A stretch of DNA of 26,158 nucleotides from a virus: positions 1 through 26,158 of IMG/VR virus record IMGVR_UViG_3300020433_000042; one strand, 5' to 3'. Made by a program: the position numbers and the translations under genes. This document shows positions 1 to 7,992 of this stretch, one piece after another; position 1 is the stretch's first letter; every line of letters begins with the position of its first letter. The notes below the pieces were generated by a model. The model was not told the DNA's origin. It was given only the letters and a program-made list of their open reading frames with translations, and ran no database searches.

Positions 1-32
1 GATGATCGTTTGATTCTAATTATACTAGCCAT
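1..32 (-). CDS. Start of a fibre/virion structural protein (partial, N-terminus only)
   Basis: Only the first 10 codons are present; the gene runs off the left edge. The visible N-terminus reads MASIIRIKRS. I associate this opening with large fibre-like structural proteins of T4-like cyanophages, which often begin with M-A-x-I-I-R-I-K-R-S. The start is supported by a strong Shine-Dalgarno (GGAGGA at 48-43) placed 10 nt upstream of the ATG. The ATG lies 1 bp beyond the stop of the 76-residue gene in front of it, so the two are co-transcribed and probably translationally coupled. The fibre assignment rests on ten residues plus position next to baseplate genes, so it is tentative. Confidence 0.55.
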   Translation of the reverse strand, partial: MASIIRIKRS

Positions 33-33
33 T

Positions 34-264
34 TCAGAAATTTCCTCCGTTGATGTCTAAATTCTGTGCTGTTCCAGGCGTTAATTCTAAAGTCGCATCA
101 AATTTATTGGTCGTACCATTATATACAAGAACCATACCATTTTGTAAGGTTCCCACTATATTCACATCACTTAATTCAGCTAATGATAGGGTTTGAGCAC
201 CTGCTAGTGATGATATCACCTTTGTGGCACTCTGTTGTCCTACTCTGACTTTTATATCTGCCAT
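34..264 (-). CDS. Small structural (fibre-associated?) protein, 76 aa
   Basis: A 76-residue protein with no signal peptide, membrane segment or cysteine. Its central part (LAELSDVNIVGTLQNG, then VLVYNGTTNKF, ending NLDINGGNF) resembles short modules found inside T4-like cyanophage fibre proteins, where an 'LSDV...G.L..G..L.Y....' pattern recurs. It follows its own late promoter (TATAAATA at 300-293) by 28 nt and has no clear Shine-Dalgarno. The next gene starts 1 bp after its stop. A role as a small virion component, or as a separately encoded fibre module used with the protein that begins at 32, is inference. It could instead be a conserved cyanophage protein of unrelated role. The ATG at 264 is the only sensible start after the promoter. 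Confidence 0.7.
   Translation of the reverse strand: MADIKVRVGQQSATKVISSLAGAQTLSLAELSDVNIVGTLQNGMVLVYNGTTNKFDATLELTPGTAQNLDINGGNF
43..48 (-). promoter_or_regulatory. Strong ribosome binding site of the partial fibre gene
   Basis: GGAGGA on the minus strand lies inside the last codons of the 76-residue gene, 10 nt before the ATG at 32. It fixes the start of the gene leaving the window and is one of the clearest Shine-Dalgarno sites here. Confidence 0.7.
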
Positions 265-292
265 CTAAAAATGTGTATTCAGATCTAAAAAG

Positions 293-300
293 TATTTATA
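293..300 (-). promoter_or_regulatory. T4-type late promoter (TATAAATA)
   Basis: An exact TATAAATA on the minus strand lies in the 40-bp gap between the 70-residue and 76-residue genes, 28 nt before the ATG at 264. In T4 this octamer is the -10 element read by the gp55 late sigma factor with gp33 and the gp45 clamp. It would drive the 76-residue gene and the fibre gene at the left edge. The same leader has a 9-bp direct repeat (plus strand 263-271 and 283-291) of unknown meaning. Confidence 0.8.
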
Positions 301-304
301 TTTA

Positions 305-517
305 CTATGATGTTATCTTTGAAGCAAGTTCATTCAACAAAGATTTTAATTCTTTGATTTCATTTTTCATAGCATCAAATTCTGCTTTCTTGATATTATT
401 TCTTTTTTTAGCATCAAGATAGCTACGATATTCTCTATCATCATCGTTTATGATGGCACCTGTTTCAGCATCACGAAACAGGTTCTTATGACCTTGAACA
501 GGAATTAGATTTTTCAT
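305..517 (-). CDS. Small coiled-coil protein following the DUF4815 gene, 70 aa
   Basis: The protein begins MKNLIPVQGHKNLFRDAETG, followed by an acidic/tyrosine stretch and a lysine- and glutamate-rich C-terminal half (about residues 40-68) with heptad-like leucines, so a short coiled coil is likely. I recognise this type as a small protein common in the structural region of T4-like cyanophages. Its function is not known to me. The longer frame would open with TTG at 526 and overlap the preceding gene; I chose the ATG at 517, which lies 1 bp after the preceding stop and matches the spacing of the neighbouring pairs gp25/gp6 and gp8/DUF4815. The preceding large structural gene suggests a virion or assembly-chaperone role, but nothing in the sequence proves it. 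Confidence 0.7.
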   Translation of the reverse strand: MKNLIPVQGHKNLFRDAETGAIINDDDREYRSYLDAKKRNNIKKAEFDAMKNEIKELKSLLNELASKITS

Positions 518-518
518 T

Positions 519-3500
519 TTATGCAAGAGCTATTGCTCTGAAATCTTTAAGTCTGACTGGAACTGACTCATTTGTTGAAGTCATGACAATTTTGATTTTA
601 AAACCATTAAACTCTTCTAGATCATCAATTGAGAATTGGTATTCAGAAAATCCGTTAAACCCATTTGGCTCTACAAATGCATCTGCTCTACCATCATTTA
701 ATGAACTATCAATAATTTGATCTCCAAATCCATCACCATCTGTGTCAGTTAAGTTTTTATAACCAGGAAATGGTCTATATGTTTGAGATACTTCACTTGA
801 ATCAAAACTGAACAATCTATAATAAACTCTGAAATCTGCTTCAGGCTCTCTGCTTGCTGCAACAAAAACTTTTAATGAAGTAGCAGGATTCTTTAATGTT
901 ATCGCTCTAGAAACGAACACTGAACCGTGTGGATCGTTTGTTAATGCTCTAACTCTCTGATCATCTGCATAATTATCAGCACCAACTGGATTGTTAATTT
1001 TATTTCTGCCTAATATGAAGATAGAGTTTTTAACATCTAATGCTGGTGATAAATTACTATCAGTTGTTGACATGTTGACATTCAATGTAAGAGATTTATT
1101 TCTAGGTAAGTCAGATAATCTCTCCGTTTCATTCGTTACAGATGCAACCATTCGTGGTGTTGGGAAGAATGTTGTTTCATTTAGAGTTGTTGGTGTAAAC
1201 CCTTGATCAAGGAATGATACTTCATTTCCACCTGCACTTGTACCACTAATTGTTCTTACACTTGTGCTAACTCTAGTTGATTTGCCAGGTGTAATAACAT
1301 TGAATTGTGGTGATAATGAACTAAATTGATGATTCTGTGATACTTGTACATTTTTACCACCAAATGCTTTTTCATTTGTAAAACATAGTAGAGTATCACC
1401 TGATCTATTTGGTGCTAATGATGCAACATCTACTTTGAGGTAGTAATTATCTAAATTATCATCAAATGTTGTGATATCAAACGAGGTGTTAATACCTGCA
1501 AGAGATACACCACCTGCTTCATAAGTTTGAATATCTGAACCTGCATCATGTGATATTGGTGTTGTATTAAATTGTCCCCTTACGAGAGTTAATTTACCAG
1601 TTCCGATTGTATATGATACTATTTCGCTACCGATTAATGCTTCACCACTTGAAGTTGATATTCCATTAAATGTTGCGAATGGAGTAGTATCAGCAACTTC
1701 AACACTTGTTGCATCAGATGTTATTGATGCTGTAATTTGTACCTTAGTTGAATCTGGTTTTACATTTTTAACTAGTACCTTATTATTTGCACCATGATGG
1801 GCATGATTATATTGTGTTACTTCAAAAACATCTCCAGAATTTAATTCACCATTTTGAGTTGAACCAACTACCAATGCCTCAGAAGGACTAGATGTATCAA
1901 TGACTGATTTTGTTGTATTATTACTTGAATATTTTACAAGTTTTCTACCAGTTGTAAATTGAGCACCTTGTACATCAGTTAAAAATACAGAATCAAATGT
2001 TGGATTTATTGCCGATACTGTGCATTTGAATCCAGCACCACTTGTAATGTCAGTGTCATTAGCATTATCAACAGTTAGGACATCACCTACTTGATATCCA
2101 TTCCCAAGAGTTGTGATACTGATTGCACTTATTGCCCCATCAACCCCATCAACTGTGCCGACTGTTAATGATGCAACAGCACCAGATCCAGCACCTGTGA
2201 GAGATCTTAAAGGAACAGAAGTTATAGAACCAGAGGGATATCCACTACCCTTATTAACTATTGTAGTTGAGCTTGAACTTGAAATCGCTGATCCTTGTCC
2301 TTCAATAACACCTGTTATTGCCGAATCATCTGGGACTACACTTCCAGTTGCATTTGCTTGTGATATTTTTTGCCCAATTGCAAGGTTAGCATTAGTACAC
2401 TGTGTTCCTGAAACATTTAACTTAAGTTTTCTTGGTAGAGAACGAATAGGATTAGCAGGTAATTTCTGTGCATTAAAGTTACCAGGTTTAATTGGTGTAT
2501 TAAAGAATGTTACTGTTCCAGACTCAACAAAAGATGCTTTACGTAACTTGAATGTCAAATCTTCGTATTGACTTGGAGTCCAAATAGTACCATTTTGTGA
2601 TTTAAATAAACTACCACCAATATATTGTTTTGATACAACAACATCCTCCACGTCAGGTAAAAGAGTTGATTTAACTGTTTTCTCACCCATGCGAGCAATC
2701 CACATTTCATATAAATCAGATGCAGGTGATAATATAACAATCGCATACTCACGTCTTGGTTCCAAATAAACTGGTGATGAGAAACGAATGGTTGTAGGTA
2801 CAGATGCATCATCAGAGACATTAACCTGATTTGGATTCAATGCAATTTGACAAAAATCTTGTACTAAGAATTTGGTTGGAGTTCCAAGTTCAACAGTTCT
2901 TAATTCAACAAAAACTTTAGCATTAGGATCTTTAGATGCAAAATACAAATCAAATGATGTTAAGTAACAACCTGTTTCATCAACAGTGAATGATTGTGCT
3001 AACGGATCCCTATCAGGTGCCTCTACTCTGCGTGTAGAAGACTCTGTATTGACATTTACAGTAGTTGTGGTCTCATTAGGTCTATTGGGGGGTGGGGGTG
3101 GATTTCTAACACCAACGGTGTTAGTTGTTTGAGTTATAATGACACCTGTTCCTGTAAATACACCTGAAGCATCGCTTGAAAGTGCTGTTGCACCTGGTAA
3201 TACAAGAGTTCCATCTGGGGCAGCAGTTATTCTAAATGTTTTGGTTCCTGAACGGAATACATTAGGAGGTTGTGGAGTTTCGTTGGCATTTCTAAAGAAC
3301 CATGTTCCTATCAAATCACCCCAATTATCAGAAACAAGATCTACACTTGTAATTTTAGCGACTGCACCACTAGTTTCACCTATTACTAAAGCTCCTTTAA
3401 CAGCATATCCAAAATATTCCTCATCATTTGCTAATGCGGTTGCATCAATATTCAATAATTTTGATGTTGCAGAGTAAGTGTTTGAAGGTGCTGGTCTGCT

Positions 3501-6500
3501 AGAATCATAAGGATCTACTGAATATTCCTCAACTAATACTGAGGGTGCACCTAATCCTGCACCCACATCAGGTCTTGTATTATCACCAAATTTATGATTT
3601 GGTCTTTGTACTCTAACATACCCAATTTGTGGATCATCATTTATACTCATCAATTCTATTCTCGCATTCTCAAAAACAGTGAATGTACCAGAAACCATTT
3701 CAATTTCAATAAGTTTTGGTAAAACATCAGGTGCTGAACTATCCAAATAATGATAATGTTTAGTTGAAGGTTTGAGACCATTTGCTGCAAAGAACACGTT
3801 TCTTGATCTCATGAATGGATCTGCCTCACTATCAATCTTTATACTATCGACATAATCATATTCTTCTGATGGACCTTGTAAAACATTTGTAAAACTTCTC
3901 TCAACTTGTTGTGTTGTTCTTATTTGTCTATCTGTTCTTATATTAATCCAATCACCTTGATTAGTTCTTGTAGTATTCTCAGAAAGAACTTCTCTACTTG
4001 TGTCTCTTGAAACAATATTTACTTGCTCAACCCAAGTTGCACCAGTTGATTCTGTTCTGAAATTATCAACATAAATTGTCCTTGACCAATTATCAGATGG
4101 AGGATCTAACACAATTGCACCTGCAAAGGTTATAACATTAAATGGGTTAACATTTTCTACCCTTGTTGCTTGAGGTTGGTCTAACCAATCTATCTCAGTA
4201 TAATCAAGTGTAATAACATCACCTGTTTTTTTACAATTAGTGTCTAAAAGTTGTAAGTTAGAATTTAAATCTGCAGCAGCAGGATCAATATTAGGGTTCA
4301 GGGCAAGTTCTGCTTTTATAGACCAAAAATCAGTTGCACTTATTAATTCATTATTAACTATATCAACATCACATCGTGAACCAGTTTCACGACTAAAATC
4401 AATGAAACTTCTATCTTTAAAATTATTGACAACAAAACCTGTTTTAAATCTATTCAATCCATCAGCATCTTTTACCTCTAATGTTTTAGTGTCTAATTCA
4501 AGTGCACTTAATGATGTTTGAATTTCTAAGTTTTCAATCCTCTTTTCTAAAGCACCAATATCTCTCATCGTAAAACGACGATTATCAAACATCTTTATTG
4601 AAGGTCCTTTAACAACATCAAATAAGTAAGGTGGTAAAGTAATTTCTGCTATTTGCATGGAATTACCAAGTTCAGTTGGTGGTGCTGGATCTTCGGATGA
4701 TTCACCTTTAATTAACTTTACTTGTTCAAATTCATTTATTACAAGTTTGTCGATACGTGGAAGATAGAAACTGTATCCAAGTATTGAACTTTCATTTGGT
4801 GTTATGACAAACGGATTGGTTTCTTCAAATGTACGATTTGCAAAGGCAAATGGTGAACCATTGGTTGATGGATTGAATTCTGTAACTCTTGGTCTTGAAT
4901 CTAAAACATCGGATAACCTATCGCCAACATCTTGAGATACGTATGCAATATCTTTTGAATACTTATCAGATGTGAATGAATTTACAGAGAATACATCACC
5001 CTTGTTGCCAGATGGAACTTCATATTGATCAAATACAACTAATAGTCTTTTTGATGGAATACCAAATTTTGCTTTTCTTCTAATTCGAGAGTAATCTGAA
5101 ATTTGTCTTGTATGACCTTTATCTAAAACATAATTATCAGTTCTATCAACATAATTACCATTCACTATCTCTTGTAAGACAGCATTTATTGAAGATTCTT
5201 TGAATGATACATTTTCACCCAAAATAAATCTATTTGCGTTTAGATAAACAAAACTTATATCTGTTGCAGTTCTTTCTACTATCTGACCAACTGCTCTACT
5301 TTCTTCACCAACAATCTTTTCTCCAACAACTGTTGCTGTATCTAAATTTAATCCAGATACAAACTTTATTTTATCAAATACTGGTTTAACAAGATTTTTT
5401 GATTCATATATTGCGACAACTTTATTGACATCAGGTACGTTTAGAGAAATCTCCTCATCCTCTACCCTTAAACCATACGCATCACTTTGAGTCAAATTAC
5501 CATTAGTTGACACACCAACAGTTCTTGTAATTTCAACTTGCTTACTTCTTACATAATTTTTAGATTTACTTGTAAGTCCTATTTTTTTCAGAGTGACATT
5601 AACTGTACATGGAGTATTTGTTTTTGTTAAACCATCAAATACAATATCATTACCATCATTTGTTATAGTTACTTTATCTTGAGATAATGGTTCTAATGTT
5701 CCATCATTATATGCAATTGTATATTTTTCAGCATCAAATGGTTCAAAAAATGCACTTGTAATTCCTGCACTTGCATCTAACGCATCCTGTGTGGTAAGTG
5801 TAAGAGAATTTTGAGCACTTGTTTGCTTACCAAATATTTGAGTCGTAATAACTAAGTTAGAATTGGAAGAATTTAAATTAGAAACATTTCTTCTTGGTAA
5901 TCTAGTATATAATCCAGAATCTTTTAAATTAGATATTAATGGAACTCTTACACGGAATACTCCTGTAGTTGTAGCAGAACCTGCTATAATACCACCATTA
6001 TTAACATCATTTACATTTGGTGTAGAGACCAGTGTTATTGTATTTCCATTATCACTAATGTCAGTAATTCTATTGAACACTGGATCTGTAAAATTACCAG
6101 CAGAGTATGAAATTACTGCATCTGTTGTAATTCCAACTCTTCCTGCAAAATTACGACCTGGTATAGTAGCAGTATTTGAACTAGCACCACCTAACACATT
6201 TAATTGATCCGAAGGAGAGAAACCTGGTAAAACACGGTCATATAGAACAGCGTCAGCTGCAAATGAACCTACAGTTAAACCACCTGATATTGTATTAGCA
6301 TCTTGGAAAATAGATTTAATATCAAATACATTATAAGCATTAATTTTTATAATAGATGACTTTGCTTCAATAGTTTTTTCGTTATATATCAATTGCTCAC
6401 CAACTATAAACACACCTGAAGTTGTTGAAACATTAATTTCATCAGCAGCAGATGTCCCTGAAATCTCAGCAAGATATCCTATAGCACCACTTGATAATCC

Positions 6501-7991
6501 TCTTACTCTTGTGCCTTTTGGTTGTGATGAAACTAAATTTGATATTTTAAGTGTTGTATATGTTTGAATATCATATAAATGTAAATCAAACTGTGTTGAA
6601 GATCCTGTATATGGAGCATCTGAAACACCAAATGAATAAACTCTTGCTTGACCAATCTTTAATCCAGTTCCACTAGAAGCACCAGTTCTTCTTTGATTAT
6701 AAAGTTCGACAATATTTGCTGTTGCACCTGAACTACTACCACCTAATCTAATAACAGGTGTACCAAAAACATTATTTACTCTCAGCAAACTACCCATGCT
6801 GAAGGGTATTGACGCAGAGTCAATTGTTTTTGTATCTCTTGGTTTTTCAACATCTAATACTGTTGTTCCTGGTAAATATACGTCATATCCTCTTACATAA
6901 GCTTTACCTGGTGACAACTTAACACACATGGTTTCTTCTGATGGCTTATTGCCTTGATCAGTTAATTGAGTGTCTGTATATAATCCATTTGAATCTATTT
7001 CATTGTTTAAAGATTCTTGTATATTTACACGGAAAGGTTCAACAGAGTAGTTTCCTGATTCATCAAATGTTCTTTTAGCAAAATATTTTTTTATCTCTGA
7101 ATATACGGTGGTATTCTGTAATTTTTTAGTTTCACCTTGTCTAACTCTGAATAATTCTACAAAACTTGTATCATTAAAATCTGTAAGAGATTTCTTAGAT
7201 AATTTAACTGATATTTTAAATCTATCTGCACCTGGTGCTGCAAAATTAGTAAATCCCTTTGCATTGTCATATAATGATGCATCATCATTAGCATTTACGA
7301 CTTCTTCAATAATGTCCAATCCAACTCTAAATGATGGATTTGGGTCATAAGGATCTAATATTATTAATGAAGTTGATACATCTACAAATGTACCACGAAT
7401 AAAATAAACACCCTGATTTATACCAAAAGCTGATCCTGTCGCTGATGCATTTTCTAGTGATAGTGTTAATATTGTTTCACCAGCTGTTAAAGTTGTATTA
7501 CCATATGTGAGACTTTCTTCTAGAATTAATATTTCTCCATCTGGAAATGCTACACTTTCTCCGTCTGTACCTGACTGATTATACTTAACAAATATAGTTG
7601 GTTCAGTGACATTTTCATCAGGTGGAAGCACATAATTTTTTATTGTTGCTACGATACCAGAATTCTGACCTCTTACTCTTGTTCCTTTTCCATTATTATT
7701 TGAAATAACATTATCTAAGTATATTGATACATCGATTCCAAGATGATTTGAATTAATTTTACATGAAAAGTAAGAAGAATCATACTCAATGCCACCTGGT
7801 ATGACCATCGAACCTTCTTTAAAAATGTGCTTTCCAAATGATTCAACCTGATTCTGTAATATTGACTGTAGACCAGTTAATTCTCTTGCCTGTACTGGAC
7901 TTCCAGGTTTGAAAAGAACTTTATAAAAATTTTTCGCCTTATCAAAGTCGTCATAATAAGGACTTATATTTAGATTTGTCTTTTGTGGCAT
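519..7991 (-). CDS. Giant DUF4815-containing virion structural protein, 2,490 aa
   Basis: The N-terminus (NLNISPYYDDF at 6-16, PVQARELTGLQSILQNQ at 32-48, then HIFKEGSMVIPGG) is the hallmark of DUF4815, found in large structural proteins of T4-like cyanophages. A conserved helical stretch around 1134-1155 (RRFTMRDIGALEKRIENLE) looks like a coiled-coil trimerisation element. A polyproline linker lies near 1632. A conserved block beginning DPLAQSFTVD (about 1661) and ending MWIARMGEKTV (about 1764) follows. Later come GxGY-type repeats (about 1900-2000) and a 'GSEIVSYT...VRGQF' module (about 2125-2160). The C-terminal domain ends FKIKIVMTSTNESVPVRLKD before the last residues. It starts 1 bp after gp8, where T4 has gp9, gp10 and gp11, none of which I can recognise here. 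It may be the peripheral baseplate or fibre-anchor protein. No catalytic motif was seen. Confidence 0.88.
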   Translation of the reverse strand: MPQKTNLNISPYYDDFDKAKNFYKVLFKPGSPVQARELTGLQSILQNQVESFGKHIFKEGSMVIPGGIEYDSSYFSCKINSNHLGIDVSIYLDNVISNNNGKGTRVRGQNSGIVATIKNYVLPPDENVTEPTIFVKYNQSGTDGESVAFPDGEILILEESLTYGNTTLTAGETILTLSLENASATGSAFGINQGVYFIRGTFVDVSTSLIILDPYDPNPSFRVGLDIIEEVVNANDDASLYDNAKGFTNFAAPGADRFKISVKLSKKSLTDFNDTSFVELFRVRQGETKKLQNTTVYSEIKKYFAKRTFDESGNYSVEPFRVNIQESLNNEIDSNGLYTDTQLTDQGNKPSEETMCVKLSPGKAYVRGYDVYLPGTTVLDVEKPRDTKTIDSASIPFSMGSLLRVNNVFGTPVIRLGGSSSGATANIVELYNQRRTGASSGTGLKIGQARVYSFGVSDAPYTGSSTQFDLHLYDIQTYTTLKISNLVSSQPKGTRVRGLSSGAIGYLAEISGTSAADEINVSTTSGVFIVGEQLIYNEKTIEAKSSIIKINAYNVFDIKSIFQDANTISGGLTVGSFAADAVLYDRVLPGFSPSDQLNVLGGASSNTATIPGRNFAGRVGITTDAVISYSAGNFTDPVFNRITDISDNGNTITLVSTPNVNDVNNGGIIAGSATTTGVFRVRVPLISNLKDSGLYTRLPRRNVSNLNSSNSNLVITTQIFGKQTSAQNSLTLTTQDALDASAGITSAFFEPFDAEKYTIAYNDGTLEPLSQDKVTITNDGNDIVFDGLTKTNTPCTVNVTLKKIGLTSKSKNYVRSKQVEITRTVGVSTNGNLTQSDAYGLRVEDEEISLNVPDVNKVVAIYESKNLVKPVFDKIKFVSGLNLDTATVVGEKIVGEESRAVGQIVERTATDISFVYLNANRFILGENVSFKESSINAVLQEIVNGNYVDRTDNYVLDKGHTRQISDYSRIRRKAKFGIPSKRLLVVFDQYEVPSGNKGDVFSVNSFTSDKYSKDIAYVSQDVGDRLSDVLDSRPRVTEFNPSTNGSPFAFANRTFEETNPFVITPNESSILGYSFYLPRIDKLVINEFEQVKLIKGESSEDPAPPTELGNSMQIAEITLPPYLFDVVKGPSIKMFDNRRFTMRDIGALEKRIENLEIQTSLSALELDTKTLEVKDADGLNRFKTGFVVNNFKDRSFIDFSRETGSRCDVDIVNNELISATDFWSIKAELALNPNIDPAAADLNSNLQLLDTNCKKTGDVITLDYTEIDWLDQPQATRVENVNPFNVITFAGAIVLDPPSDNWSRTIYVDNFRTESTGATWVEQVNIVSRDTSREVLSENTTRTNQGDWINIRTDRQIRTTQQVERSFTNVLQGPSEEYDYVDSIKIDSEADPFMRSRNVFFAANGLKPSTKHYHYLDSSAPDVLPKLIEIEMVSGTFTVFENARIELMSINDDPQIGYVRVQRPNHKFGDNTRPDVGAGLGAPSVLVEEYSVDPYDSSRPAPSNTYSATSKLLNIDATALANDEEYFGYAVKGALVIGETSGAVAKITSVDLVSDNWGDLIGTWFFRNANETPQPPNVFRSGTKTFRITAAPDGTLVLPGATALSSDASGVFTGTGVIITQTTNTVGVRNPPPPPNRPNETTTTVNVNTESSTRRVEAPDRDPLAQSFTVDETGCYLTSFDLYFASKDPNAKVFVELRTVELGTPTKFLVQDFCQIALNPNQVNVSDDASVPTTIRFSSPVYLEPRREYAIVILSPASDLYEMWIARMGEKTVKSTLLPDVEDVVVSKQYIGGSLFKSQNGTIWTPSQYEDLTFKLRKASFVESGTVTFFNTPIKPGNFNAQKLPANPIRSLPRKLKLNVSGTQCTNANLAIGQKISQANATGSVVPDDSAITGVIEGQGSAISSSSSTTIVNKGSGYPSGSITSVPLRSLTGAGSGAVASLTVGTVDGVDGAISAISITTLGNGYQVGDVLTVDNANDTDITSGAGFKCTVSAINPTFDSVFLTDVQGAQFTTGRKLVKYSSNNTTKSVIDTSSPSEALVVGSTQNGELNSGDVFEVTQYNHAHHGANNKVLVKNVKPDSTKVQITASITSDATSVEVADTTPFATFNGISTSSGEALIGSEIVSYTIGTGKLTLVRGQFNTTPISHDAGSDIQTYEAGGVSLAGINTSFDITTFDDNLDNYYLKVDVASLAPNRSGDTLLCFTNEKAFGGKNVQVSQNHQFSSLSPQFNVITPGKSTRVSTSVRTISGTSAGGNEVSFLDQGFTPTTLNETTFFPTPRMVASVTNETERLSDLPRNKSLTLNVNMSTTDSNLSPALDVKNSIFILGRNKINNPVGADNYADDQRVRALTNDPHGSVFVSRAITLKNPATSLKVFVAASREPEADFRVYYRLFSFDSSEVSQTYRPFPGYKNLTDTDGDGFGDQIIDSSLNDGRADAFVEPNGFNGFSEYQFSIDDLEEFNGFKIKIVMTSTNESVPVRLKDFRAIALA

Positions 7992-7992
7992 T

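Noticed and set aside
263-291. 9-bp direct repeat (atctaaaaa, twice) in the leader of the 76-residue gene
   Set aside because: It is a low-complexity AT sequence; two copies in 30 bp could be chance, and no known operator fits.
526-539. Small inverted repeat (5-bp stem, 4-base loop) at the end of the DUF4815 gene
   Set aside because: It is too short to act as a terminator and has no T-run; kept only as a remark on the start of the next gene.
2555-2821. 88-codon minus-strand frame inside the DUF4815 gene
   Set aside because: It is an out-of-frame shadow; the main frame here carries the conserved block ending MWIARMGEKTV.
66-7350. Plus-strand open frames of 60-152 codons opposite the DUF4815, 70- and 76-residue genes (e.g. 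991-1206, 2113-2571, 3139-3477, 5863-6207, 7108-7350)
   Set aside because: They lie fully antisense to large genes with clear homology, have no ribosome sites or family motifs, and their compositions are what the complementary strand of Ser/Thr/Gly-rich coding gives.
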